Shown here in pieces: positions 26,201 through 36,747 of a stretch of 64,000 nucleotides of DNA (positions are counted from its first letter, which is position 1; every line of letters begins with the position of its first letter). Made by a program: the position numbers and the translations under genes. The notes beneath the pieces are model-generated. The model was given only the letters and a program-made list of their open reading frames with translations. It was not told the DNA's origin and ran no database searches. This stretch comes from Brachynemurus nebulosus (Eukaryota; Arthropoda; Insecta; Neuroptera; Myrmeleontidae). The stretch spans positions 7,651,527-7,715,526 of the forward strand of contig JAPWDM010000013.1 in the NCBI GenBank assembly GCA_035578155.1, written 5' to 3'.

Positions 26201-26575
26201 GTACTTTTTTTTTGAAAAATTAGAATGAGAAAACGTGCGAGAAAGAGAGAGAATAATAATAGAGAAAAAAACGTATTTTTTTTGATTTTATCAGAATTTA
26301 GTAAGTTGAATGTAATGATTATAGGCATAACATATATCTTGTTTTAACTTCTATAGTATTTTTTTAAGAGAGCTTTAAAATAGCCGTTTTTTTTTAGAGT
26401 TTTATTGTAATACAGTAAATAAAACGAGGACTGCCCGTTGTTTCTTTGGTCACGATAAGATCTAAACAATTTTAATTTAAAAAATGTCCTCTTATAATGT
26501 GAGCGCCCCTCTATAGGTACTTATGTGCCTACGTTTAACAAAAAAAAGTGGTCGTAGAAAAGTACTCATTAGTAT
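23225..26575. other. Featureless A+T-rich DNA
   Basis: There is no recognised gene or element over 3.3 kb. Around 25400-25500 a 'ccaaactttcattaaaatcactt' stretch followed by 'cagacaaacagacc' resembles a degenerate retroelement tail, too weak to delimit. Confidence 0.4.
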
Positions 26576-26696
26576 TAGCGAATTTCCAGAATGGAAATTC
26601 AGCTATTACAGCCGGTGTCATGAGGCGACTTGAGCCCGGGACTATGGTAGAAATTTGTTTTGAGGTCCCTAGAACCCAAAAATAACATTCACTAAA

Positions 26697-26768
<72 letters not shown>

Positions 26769-27045
26769 TATTTATGTATCAGCACGATAACTCTCGAACG
26801 AAATGTCCTAGGTTTACGAAATTTGGTGAGAACGTTGGAAGTCGAAAAATCTTGGATGAGTTCTTCAGCCAGACACGTCGGATGCCAGGAACGTGGTTTT
26901 TTGCTTTTGCAAAAAATCAGTTTTTTGCCAAAATTTGCTATAATTTAAAAGCTTTTGCCACATTTTTTTACACCATTGCAAAGGCGGAAAAAAATCACAT
27001 AAAAAAGGTTTTTGAACTATTATTCTAGGTTAGCTAGTTTTTGAA
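26576..27045 (+). repeat. Family A dispersed repeat, copy A3
   Basis: It starts TAGCGAATTTCCAGAATGG with a perfect GAATTTCC/GGAAATTC hairpin, includes GACTTGAGCCCGGG, then (TA)n at about 26700-26760, then the second module. The last part (GCAGGATGCTGC) is absent here but appears in both neighbouring inverted arms. The overlapping open frames at 26759 and 26763 are translations of this repeat. Confidence 0.8.
26700..26760. repeat. (TA)n microsatellite inside A3
   Basis: About 30 TA units lie exactly at the junction of the two family A modules, the same position as in A4. Confidence 0.95.
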
Positions 27046-27374
27046 AAAATAAGAAAAAAAGTCAGTAGTAAGGATTGGACAATGCTGGACCCAGCATCGG
27101 ATGTTTTTGAGCGACCTCAAGGAGGAGGTACCACTTAAAAAAATATAATACCCCTGTCGCAGCATCCTACATAACATAGCGAATTTCCATTTACAAAAGT
27201 ACGTTTTTCTCGTAAACTAGTTGATATAGAGTAATTTTAAATAAAAAAACCTTCTTTATATGATTTTTCCGCCTCATTCCGCCAAATTTTTTTCACAAAA
27301 AATGTCCAAAAACGAAACGTTTTCACGAAATTTCTTAAAAATAAGATGTTTCGTTCTTGAGTTATCGTGCGGAC

Positions 27375-27421
27375 ACACACACACACACACACATAATAAT
27401 AATAATAATAATAATAATAAT
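27375..27421. repeat. (AC)n followed by (AAT)n
   Basis: The (AC)n tract follows the family A 'gttatcgtgcgg' junction. The (AAT)n tract is, on the minus strand, the (ATT)n tail of the adjacent retrotransposon. Confidence 0.85.
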
Positions 27422-27985
27422 TTATTTATCAAAATTAGTCTACAATGATAGACATTTGATTCGTCAATACAATAAAACTTAATTGAGTATATCTTTTAAA
27501 CTATAAAAACATTTTTCAGTTAAATAATCTTTTAAATATTTTGTATCTTTTGCATTTTTTGGATCATTCGGTAAATTATTAAATATTTTTATTGACATTA
27601 TATGAAAACTGTTATCCGTTTTTGATAAACTGTGTTGTGGAATAATCAGCTTTTCCTTATTTCTAGTATCATAAGTGTGTACATCAGTATGTGTTTGATA
27701 TTTATCAGTATTGAGTTTTAAATACTTTACTGTTTCATAAATGTACAGTGAGGGTAACGTTAAGATTTTATAATTTATAAAGAAGTTTTTACATGACGAA
27801 GTTTGAGAGAGACCAAACATGTATCTTATAACTTTCTTTTGAATCACGAATATATTCTTGATATGCGGTGAATTACCCCAACAAAGAATACCATATTTTA
27901 AGTGAGGATAGATTACTGCATAATATAACATAAAAAGTAATCCAATATCCGCAAAGATTTGACGACAACGTCTAATGATATATAA
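27422..27985 (-). pseudogene. 5'-truncated non-LTR retrotransposon, C-terminus of reverse transcriptase ORF
   Basis: A 150-codon open frame at 27479-27931 on the minus strand, extending upstream in frame to about 27980, matches the C-terminal region of Jockey/CR1-type ORF2 proteins. Recognisable parts are YYAVIYPHLKYGILCWGNS near the start (end of the RT thumb), then IFVIQKKVIRYMFG, the LTLPSLYIYE block, a YDTRNKEKL block and a final KIFNNLPND block. A short 3' UTR and an (ATT)n tail follow, typical of CR1/L2-like elements. The palm and endonuclease domains are absent and the 5' end runs into (TA)n. No stop interrupts the preserved part, so insertion or loss may be fairly recent. It cannot be active alone. 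Confidence 0.85.
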
Positions 27986-27986
27986 A

Positions 27987-27987
<1 letters not shown>

Positions 27988-28053
<66 letters not shown>
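27988..28053. repeat. (TA)n microsatellite
   Basis: It lies between the truncated retroelement and the right inverted arm. Confidence 0.95.
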
Positions 28054-28057
<4 letters not shown>

Positions 28058-28162
28058 GTTTTTTTATTTAAAATTATTCTATATCAACTAGTTTCCGAGA
28101 AAAACGTACTTTTGTAAATGGAAATTCGCTATGTTATGCAGGATGCTGCAACAGGGGTATTT

Positions 28163-29337
28163 TGTATAAAATTGGAGCATATGCAGAATTGTTTATTTAT
28201 TAGGGATTGTTGTTAGAGCGGGAATTGTTGGTTGCTGTAACCTGTAACCTTATGGAGATTAAAAGAAGTAATTTTTTCGGTGGAACTATAATTAATAACA
28301 CAAAAAGGGAAATGAGTTTCTACTATTAAGTCATAATCTGTTAATACGGAAGTTGTACAACCTTTTCAATTACAGAAAATTATTATTTTGCCGCTTTTAA
28401 ACACTGTGTCCAAAATTGTAGTCAAATTCTTCGACACTTATACTGTTTTTAGTTGACATTTCAAAAAAAAGAAATTGTATCGCCAGACTGAATTTCCACT
28501 ATTTGCACTATATTTTCCCCAAAGTGCCATTATCCCAAACACCTTTGATATACTTAAATCACCTAATGTACTTGTCGTTGCATGGTTATAACATGTGGCC
28601 CCAATAATAATGGCAAATAATTGAAATAAAAACAAAAAAAAAAAAATTCTAAAAACAAAGCTTTGCACTTAAGTGAAAATTGTATACATTACATACGCTG
28701 TAAGCTTGTTCGTAGGTAGGTATATATATGCAAGCTTGAGCTTTATAAATAATAGTATGAATGTTTATTCTTAAAAGCTTATGTGTTAAAGAAAATTTTT
28801 CACTTGTCGTGTAAATGAATGTACTATCATATATATTTTAACATAAATACAGTTGTAGGAATAAGTATATGAACATTTCTGAAGTCTAGATCACCGTTTC
28901 CCAAAGTGTTTTCCGCTGGTATTTACCGGTATTTCTTCAGTCATTAGAAGAATGTATGATTTTGAAGTTAGAGAAGAACACTGTGTATTTTGTTTAACAC
29001 AAATTAAAATAACTCTTAAAGGAATTTGGGAATGTAAGTAGAGGCTTTTTAAAAGAAGTTTTATAGCAGTTACTGCTTGAAAATTTCTTACAGAATTCGG
29101 CCAGTCCAAATTTGAACAAAATTTTCAAATAACTGAAGTTTTAATTTGGCAACGACATGAATTACAATGATATCCAAAGCGTAACTTATTGATAGTTTGT
29201 CAACATAAGTCACAGATTTTACACTTTCCCTCAAAAAATAATCACTTGGTATTAAATCGTGCATTATGGAACCCAATCCACTGTACAATTTCTCGAAATA
29301 ATGTAATTGTTATTTATAATCTTTTTTAAGGTAACAT
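28163..29337. other. Featureless A+T-rich DNA
   Basis: Open frames at 28438-28668, 28891-29109 and 29088-29288 (minus) show no recognisable domain. Nothing else is seen. Confidence 0.4.
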
Positions 29338-30034
29338 CACAGTGTGATTGGCTGAAAAATAGTTAATTTTCGCGATTTTTTTTCGGATGGATAGGATGGG
29401 GGAATGGGCATGAATTTTTTTTTACGATTAAAACCACAATTTAACAACACAAAAGTATTTTTTTTATTCATTTTTATTTATCTTTTTGTAATTAATATAA
29501 TTTTTTGAAAAAAGTGTCTTTTAAAAAGGGCGCAAATCGGTAGGTACTCACGATTGCAGCCGCAGTTTTCGTCAAAAAAAAAAAAAAAATCAAATAGATT
29601 ATCAATCTGTAGGTGAGCCGTTATGTACCTATAGAAGCTTTTTTTGAAATCTTCCAATTTTTCCACACGAAAAACTATAAAAAATTTTGTAATTTTTATT
29701 CAAACCGCTGCCATTTTTTTAAATATCAGGGAAAAAAAGCTCCCATAGGTACTTACAGATTACTTACCTACAGATTGATAATCTGTTTGATTTTTTTTTT
29801 TTTCAGATGAAAACTGCGGTCGCAATCGTGTGTACCGATTTCCGCCCTTTTTTAAAGACACTTTTTTCAAAAAATTATAATAATTATAAAAAATAAATAA
29901 AAATGAATAAATAATATTTTTGTATTGTTAAATAGTGGTATTAATAGCAAAAAAAGTCATTCCCATTCCCCCATCTTATCCATTCGAAAAAAAAATCGCC
30001 TAAATTGATTATTTTTCGGCCAATCGCAGTGTAA
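29338..30034. mobile_element. Long foldback element (about 700 bp)
   Basis: Arms at about 29338-29650 and 29735-30034 are inverted copies of each other. The outer end is CAGTG(T/C)GATTGGC(T/C)GAAAAATA, and similarity continues through the 'gcaaatcggtaggtact' and 'agattatcaatctgtaggt' blocks. A spacer of roughly 85 bp separates them. Mismatches and small indels are scattered, so it is not new. A transcript would fold into a very long hairpin. Two antisense open frames here are artefacts of the symmetry. Confidence 0.8.
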
Positions 30035-30814
30035 TATCTATTTGTTTAAATCTTGCAAGTTATTACTTTTCGGAAACAATTTCAGATACATTAGTCTAGA
30101 TGCACAACACGTGTTTTACTTCGATACGAATAAAAATCATATTTGGGCTTATAATATGAAAATTATTTAAGTTAACTCTTCGTAGGTATTATTTTATTTC
30201 AATAAATTATTCGTATGCAAACTGAAAACCAATTTTTTGTACAATCGATGTCTACTCAGAACATGCATCGATACTTATGTCCACAATTGTACCAATAATA
30301 TATCGTACAATATTACATTACTTAAATATATGTGTACCCATATACATGACATTTAAAAAAAAAAAGCGAATCTACAATAAGAATCTGCATGTGGTAGAGT
30401 GGTTACAGAAAAAATATCTTAGATGGAAAACACACAGTTTTCTTCTTTTAAGTGAAATGACAACAGTGTCTTGGGTGGGTTTGGGCGTATTGAGACGAGA
30501 CGGGACCGTTCACGAAGACAGACACGGAAACATCAACTAAACAGCCACCGACATAAGTGAATAAATACATTAAATTGTATGGTCGTCACGTGGTATATAG
30601 CTGCGTGTTAAGTTCAATATAGGTATAAACAGAAAAGGAGTCACCGATATCGCTGACAGTGACCTTTTCTTCAAATTTCAAGTAATCTTCGAGTTACGTC
30701 AAGCAATATTTTGAAGCCGTTGTCACATTTGTTGAAATTCGATTATATTATGACGCAAAATTGTGAAAGAAGTCGTAGAATTACACAGGCCTACGATGGT
30801 TTCCCCCTTTAAGA
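30035..30814. other. No recognised feature
   Basis: An 87-codon frame at 30277-30540 has no recognisable domain. No repeats were delimited. Confidence 0.4.
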
Positions 30815-32057
30815 TTTGACAACTGACTTTGATAGATTTTATGGCGCTGATTACGAAAAAAATATTCAAAAAATTCCAGCACGTCAGAATTTTTAGATAT
30901 TAGTTATTAAAATTTTTGACTAAAATTACCTAGGTCGACTAAGTCAAGAATCGATTATGCATTTTTATCTATTTCTTTAGTTTTTATAAGTACGGCCCCG
31001 TTAGCACCGTTTTGCGAGGTTTAGTTATCAATTAAAACTGAATAGACAAAAATAAATTACCCTCAATAATGAGCTCATTAGCGGATGACCTTAAAATTCA
31101 CCTTTTTCCCCAAAATAAAGATATGTCATTTAGTTAATTAGGTTTCATTTAATGAAACCATTGATGAGAATGTGTTCCTAAAAGCCAATTACAACTATGT
31201 AATGACTTTTTATTAGATAGCAAATAAATAAAAATGTATAATGAAAAAAATTTTTTAGCGACAGCCTGCATATAAATTATTAAGAACGAACTAAAAGAAA
31301 GAAAATTGTTCTACATGTTTCAGTCATTTAAATGACCATCTTCAGGAAAAATCAATAATTCAGTTGTGAAACAACTGAGAAAAAATAATATCAAAAGGAC
31401 ATAACCTCCAAATAAGAAATGGATGTCAAAAATGACAGACGAAATTAAAAGAAATTAAAAATCAAAGAATCAAAAAATAAAAGAATCAAAAAATAAACGG
31501 ACCCCATACGAAATAGGGAAAAGTTAAAATCATGATAAGATATTTTAAATGTCAAAATATTCTAATATTTTATCATGATTTTGACTTTTCCCTATTTCGT
31601 ATGGGGTCCGTTTATTTTTTGATTCTTTTATTTATTGATTCTTTGATTTTTAATTTCTTTTAATTTCGTCTGTCATTTTTGACATCCATTTCTTATTTGG
31701 AGGTTATGTCCTTTTGATATTATTTTTTCTCAGTTGTTTCACAACTGAATTATTGATTTTTCCTGAAGATGGTCATTTAAATGACTGAAACATGTAGAAC
31801 AATTTTCTTTCTTTTAGTTCGTTCTTAATAATTTATATGCAGGCTGTCGCTAAAAAAAATTTTTCATTATTCATTTTACCTGCAGTTGGATTCTAATAAT
31901 TTAATAAAAATGTATAATCTATTCTTGACTTGGTCGACCTAGGTAATTTTAGTCAAAAATTTTAATACCTAATAGCTAAAAATTCTGACGTGCTGGAATT
32001 TTTTGAATATTTTTTTTGGTAATCAACGCACCAAAATACCATAAGATCAATCATCAA
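30815..32057. repeat. Nested palindrome: inner and outer inverted repeats
   Basis: The inner arms, 31239-31545 and 31562-31870, are almost identical inverted copies with only about 15 bp between them. The outer arms, 30815-30967 and 31905-32057, are a second, more diverged inverted pair sharing the 'ttccagcacgtcagaattttta' and 'attacctaggtcga' blocks. About 270 bp (30968-31238) occurs only on the left. Each inner arm carries CCTGAAGATGGTCATTTAAA in opposite orientation. It is probably a foldback transposon whose inner arms are homogenised or younger. Confidence 0.85.
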
Positions 32058-32574
32058 ATCCAAAAGGGCCTGACAAAACTTAAAATTCGTTGGTCTGTGT
32101 TATTAACAAAATTATTTGTGGCTTTCGATGTTACATAATATACAAACAATTATATGCAAAAAATCAAATTTATCGGTAATTATCAACTTATTGAACTGTA
32201 TTATTCAACCTGATATCATATATTTACATTACAGATACACGTGTTTTGAGTACAATGATAATAATATGTGAAATTGTTATTACTTCTATAGTATATGTGG
32301 TACATTTGTTTAAGAAATAATATCACTCTCAACGGCTTCAACTCCGCTACTCCGCTGCGGGAATCTACGAGGTAAAATAGGTACTAAAATATAGGTATGC
32401 GAATATAGGTATGTTTATTATTTTATGCACATAATGTATCTAAATGCATTTTCCACACACATAAAGTGCTTTTAATGTTTATACGTTAAATTTATGGGAA
32501 TAAGTCCAGAAAAAATAGCGTAAATGTAAATAAAAAAAACGTCGAACGCAGGAACTGATTTAACTCGGATTTGT

Positions 32575-33720
32575 TCCAACTGAGTAATCGTACAATTTGG
32601 ATTGTTATTCCCAAGAGTGTTGGGACAGTAGTCATACAGTCGCCATGAAAGTTTTAATTTTCAAACTACTAAACTAGCCGAAGCATTGTAATCATTTTTG
32701 AAATATAAAAATTTTTTCCCTCCGAAATGAAAACGTTTAAGCGCATTTTACGTTCTAGAGCTTCCTGAACAATTTTGGTTACGTGTAGTGATGAGCAAAT
32801 GCTAGACCCAGACCAAGACTGCCAAGTCTTGGTCTTGGTCTTGTTCTTGCATTAAGAATCTTGGTCTTGGTCTTGCTAGAGCAGTTTGAGTTTTGGTCTT
32901 GGTCTTGATCTTGCAAAATACAGTCTTGGTATTGGTCTTGGTCTTGCTATTGCTAAAGAATCTTGCACTTTCTTGCATTTTTTTATTAGCGAATTTTTTC
33001 CTTCTAAAATCAGAATTTTCTCTCTTTACGGTATTAATTATACTTTTAAACTGTTGAAATAATTTAGCAAGAGTCTTGCTTTTTTCTTGCTATTGTCTTG
33101 GTCTTGCTCACTTGAGTCTTGGTATTGGTCTTGCAGCCATACTTATAGTCTTGGTCTTGGTCTTGTTCTTGGTATACATAGTCTTGGTCTTGGTATTGGT
33201 CTTGCAAAAAATGCAAGACCAAGACAAATTTTGCTCATCTCTAGTTACGTGTCTGTCCCTCTGGGCGCGACAGATCCCACCAAGTGACATAACGTCGAAA
33301 CTATTCCATTATTTTTGATTAAATTATGCAATCATGTCCATGAAAGCGTAAATTCATATTGCTTCCGAGACAACTAAATCCAGATTGGTCCCAACTAAGT
33401 AATGATACAATTTGGATTGTTATTCCCAAGACTGTTGGGACAGTAGTCATACAGTAGCCATGAAAGTTTTAATTTCATATTTTTTTCGAGACTACTAAAC
33501 TAGCGGAAGCGTTGTAATCATTTTTGAAATATAAAAATTTTTTCCCTCCCAAATGAAAACGTTTAAGCGCATTTTATGTTTTAAAGCTTCCTGAACAATT
33601 TTAGTTACGTGTCTGTCCTTCAGGGCGCGACAGATCCCACCAAGTGACATAACGTCGAACTCGAAACTATTCCATTATTTTTGATTAAATTATGCAATCA
33701 TGTCCATAGATAGTCCCCTA
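32575..33720 (+). repeat. Tandem duplication of a family B-related unit
   Basis: Two direct copies of a roughly 347 bp unit begin at about 32575 and 33388. Each has 'gtacaatttggattgttattc', a CTACTAAACTAGC block, AGCTTCCTGAACAATTTT, GTTACGTGTCTGTCC and CCAAGTGACATAACGTCG. These blocks follow the order in family B, so it is a distant relative. The first copy is split by the element at 32786-33243, which the uninterrupted second copy confirms. Confidence 0.8.
32786..33243. mobile_element. Hexamer-bearing hAT-like MITE (CTTGGT type)
   Basis: The 458 bp element has ends TAGTGATGAGCAAA and, inverted, TAGAGATGAGCAAAA. It is flanked by a perfect 8-bp duplication, GTTACGTG, at 32778-32785 and 33244-33251. 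The empty site is visible in the neighbouring tandem copy near 33605. Most of the interior is a degenerate array of TCTTGG hexamers with an opposed AGACCAAGAC at each end. The open frames at 33076-33318 are translations of the array. Confidence 0.9.
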
Positions 33721-34554
33721 GATCCCTACGAATTTAATGGTGAAATCTCGTTAAATGAGACAAAAAAACTTCGCAAGTATATAGAGCTCAAGAATGAAAC
33801 CGTGACTTCACTTTATGAAGCTTTTCTATAACACTTTTCAGTACGTGAGAGTACTTCAAGAGAATACTTCACAAACAAAATTTCATGCTGTTGGTCGGGA
33901 GATTTTTTCTTCGGTGCCCAAAAAGAAAAAAATTTACGGATGTGTATTTTCAAACAAATAAAAAACATATCACATATGTTTCAAATAAAATATTATATTA
34001 TTTCATATAAAAATTTCAAGTGGTTCCAGTTTCTTCATGAATAAATTTTTTTATATAATGTGTAGTCTACCATTTTATTTCAAGTATAATTTTATTTTGA
34101 ATAAATAACAATAATAATATCATATAAAAATAGTATGTATATAATATTTTCGCTTGACAAATTATTAAATAATCAACAATTTGTTGTTTGAGGAAAAATG
34201 GAAAATCATCTACATACTTATATGAGAATTTTCCACATTTCCGATTTCGTTTCACTTCAATGAATATTCTAGATGTGAATATACTGTGTAATAATTAGTT
34301 GAAATATTTATGGAAAAGTTAAAAGATATTAAAATAAAATAAAAATTTATAAAGACTCGCCTGACATATTGGTAAACTTACTGTTGCTGGATTAAAACTG
34401 ATAAATTGGGCGAGAGAAGGATAGGCCAGGATTTAACAGTTTACCTTATGTTAGAATTAGCAGCGGGTGAGAATGACAAATCTATTGGGAGAGTGTGGGG
34501 GAACTAAACCAACAAATTCCTTCCGACGACAACTCTACTACAGACTACGAACAC
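33721..34554. other. Featureless A+T-rich DNA
   Basis: No gene or bounded repeat is recognised. Confidence 0.4.
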
Positions 34555-34975
34555 TCTAATTAACATTTAGCGAATGTTTGTTGAATTCGCCAATTTTTAT
34601 CAGTATTTACTGGATGATCTGGAAATTTCGTGCCGTTTTTGGTGTAAATGACAATCATGAATTTCTTCAAATGGTCGAGAACTGTAAATTTTGAATGCTC
34701 AAAAGTTTCCGCTAATTCTTGACAGTTTGCCTCGCCCGGTTTCGTTTTATTTCTTGACGCTTTGTTTTATCGTCAATACACATAGGTCGACCGGAGGGAG
34801 CTTCATCTACCAAAGAAAAATTACCCTTTTGACATCTAGCAAACCACTTTCTATAAGTTCTGTCAGAAAGCGCATCGTCACCACAAACACTACAAATATC
34901 TCTCGTTGCGTCAGCTGTATTAGTACCATTTTTAAACTCGTATGACAACATGACATAATGTTCCTTGATGTATAA
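34555..34975 (-). pseudogene. Mariner transposase, N-terminal fragment
   Basis: The minus-strand frame at 34712-34951 resembles the first helix-turn-helix region of mariner-family transposases, with blocks LSYEFKNGTNTADATRDICS, TYRKWFARCQKGNFSL and DEAPSGRP. A stop follows RQTVKN. Read one base later, the sequence continues with ELAETFEHSKFTVLDHLKK, the start of the second helix-turn-helix, to about 34561. A single-base deletion near 34720 has therefore broken the gene. The catalytic DDD region and both terminal repeats are missing. In-frame similarity also extends a little upstream of the Met to about 34970. It is a dead fragment. Confidence 0.85.
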
Positions 34976-35014
34976 GACTGCTCATTATTACTGACAAAAA
35001 AAAAAAATTATTTA

Positions 35015-35586
35015 AACACTTTTTAATTTCAAATGTTATTGAGTGCCTGTGAAATGTTATTAATGTATGGCGGACTTTTGTCCGTATTTTAAACATACAC
35101 CAATATTCATATGTTCACTTAATGTCCAGCTTTGGCTGCTACTTTAACACTCGATGTACCTTGGCAAATAGCCAATTCATTATGTTAATTAAAATTCACA
35201 TAGTGTTTGAAAAATTATCAAAACTGGATCGGCTGGAGAAGTCTCGCATTGAGAGAGAAGATGTGTTTGATTGGCTATCAAAATTGGAGTGGCACTCGAA
35301 CGAACGATCGGTGGCGTAATTGGTAAGGCGCTTGGCTGGTAACCAAGAGATCCGGGTTCGAGTCCCAACCGATCTAGTTTTGATAATTTTTCAAACACTA
35401 CGTGAATTTTAATTAACATAATGAATTGGTCATTTGCCAAGGTACATCGAGTGTTCAAGTATCAGCCAAAGCTGGACATTAAGTGAACATATGAATATTG
35501 GTGTATGTTTAAAATACGGACAAAAGTCCGCCATACATTAATAATGTTTCATAATCACTCGATAACATTTGAAATTAAAAAGTGTA
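35015..35586. mobile_element. Foldback element centred on a tRNA-like sequence
   Basis: Arms at about 35015-35234 and 35362-35586 are inverted copies of each other, both including the 'ggcggacttttgtccg' and 'catatgttcacttaatgtcc' blocks. The inner edge of the right arm is the 3' acceptor strand of the tRNA-like sequence at 35306-35374; the left arm contains a reversed fragment of the same strand (GATCGGCTGG). The unit may therefore have arisen by inverted duplication of a tRNA-derived repeat. Confidence 0.75.
35306..35374 (+). tRNA. tRNA-Thr(GGT)-like sequence, probably a SINE head or pseudogene
   Basis: A 69-nt cloverleaf-like sequence has acceptor strands GATCGGT and ACCGATC, a D-loop TAATTGGTAAG, anticodon stem CTTGG/CCAAG with loop CTGGTAA (anticodon GGT, threonine) and a T arm CCGGGTTCGAGTCCC. 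The B box GGTTCGAGTCC is intact. Animals normally read ACC with an AGT (inosine) anticodon, and the sequence is embedded in a duplicated repeat unit. I judge it a tRNA-derived repeat rather than a working tRNA gene. Confidence 0.6.
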
Positions 35587-35587
35587 A

Positions 35588-35757
35588 CTGCGTCTCGCAT
35601 TAAAAGAGAGGATGTGTTTGACTGATTATCAAAATTGGAATGACACTCGAATGAACGGTCGGTGACCTAATTGGTAAGGCGCTTGGCTGGTAACCAAGAG
35701 ATCCGGGTTCGAGTCCCAGCCGACCCAGTTTAGATAATTTTTCAAACACTATGTGAA
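35588..35757 (+). repeat. Second copy of the tRNA-like unit
   Basis: It matches 35236-35395, starting TCTCGCATT, through the tRNA-like part, to 'ttttcaaacactatgtgaatttt'. A short family A terminus, TAGCGAATTTCCAGAATG (35763-35780), follows at once. The two copies form a direct repeat with a ~350 bp period. Confidence 0.75.
35657..35725 (+). tRNA. tRNA-Thr(GGT)-like sequence, second copy
   Basis: The acceptor pairs GGTCGGT and GCCGACC are better matched than in the first copy. The anticodon arm and T arm are identical to it. D-stem pairing is weak. It is probably tRNA-derived, not a functional gene, for the same reasons. Confidence 0.6.
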
Positions 35758-35780
35758 TTTTAGCGAATTTCCAGAATGTC

Positions 35781-36747
35781 ACTTGAAGAAATATGAATTC
35801 ATTCGAGCGGCTCCGATAACGGAACAAACATTTCGGATGACCTAATAGATAGACTTAGTACAGTTGCACATTTGTAGATCTCAATAATAAATGTTATTTA
35901 TTAGTACAACATTCTATTTAGTAAGTTTGTTCAAAAACTTTTCTATTTACTCTTTTGTTACACCGGCCCCAACAACACTTTCAAACAAAACAATCTCATC
36001 CGTAAATGTACTTCCGAAATATTCATAAATATTTACCAAAAAAAAAAAAAAAAAGAAAAACAGAATCCATATTCATGTGTGCGTGTTTATTATGGTTTTA
36101 CGAATAAAATAGATTTGGCAAATACAAAAAGCATTTCACATTATGTATATTTAATCCATTGCCAGAGAATTCGATTTGAAACACATATGTATTCGAATAG
36201 ATAGGAAGGACGACTGTAAGGAGAGGAGATTAATCCGTGTGCAGAGATTTAAAAGTGTTTTTTAATCCTTTTACTAAATATTTGGTTTTCGAAAAACTTT
36301 TAAGTAAATTTATTTTATATCGCAGATGTTCTTTTATAAAACATATATGTATGTATAATGTATTGTATAGAAATATATAAGTTTTACTATAGTATACGGT
36401 CCACCGAATTGTTTTCATTTTTAAAAGCTTTTATTTAACTTACTATGTTAGTATGTTTATTTAGATCAAATCTTGGAATTAAAATTTATTCAAACAGGTT
36501 CTAATTGAGCTAGAGGTTTCAAGTTTGGCCCTAAATCGCCCCAAACTAAAATTATTGATTTTTAGTCCTGTGCAACTTTTTGACATTTCGAATTGGCAAA
36601 TATTGTCCATTGATTTTATATTGCAATTTTTTGTTTCCATAGTTATGTTTGATCAGGGGAAATTAACCGATAAAATATATGTAGGTAAAAAATTACTTCT
36701 TTAATTTTTTTTTTTAAAATAAAAAGTAGAAAATAAATAAAGTAGGG
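35781..36747. other. No recognised feature
   Basis: An A-rich run lies at about 36039-36059. No gene or bounded repeat is recognised. Confidence 0.4.

Larger units (their letters stand above)
27147..28162. mobile_element. Inverted-repeat unit enclosing an RT fragment
   Basis: 27147-27253 and 28055-28162 are inverted copies of each other over about 107 bp with only a few mismatches. Both are the terminal part of family A (AATACCCCTGT...GCAGCATCCT...). Between them, in order, lie more family A sequence to 27375, (AC)n, (AAT)n, a minus-strand reverse-transcriptase C-terminus and (TA)n. It may be two opposed A copies with a retroelement inserted in the microsatellite, or a composite unit that can move together. 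Confidence 0.65.

Noticed and set aside
29478..29810. Opposed open frames in the foldback element
   Set aside because: The two are mirror images produced by the inverted arms.
33076..33318. Overlapping open frames with Leu-Val or Leu-Gly repeats
   Set aside because: They are translations of the TCTTGG hexamer array inside the hAT-like element.
35189..35827. Minus-strand open frames with a shared LGLEPGSLGYQPSALPI peptide
   Set aside because: They are antisense translations of the two tRNA-Thr-like sequences, a well-known annotation artefact.
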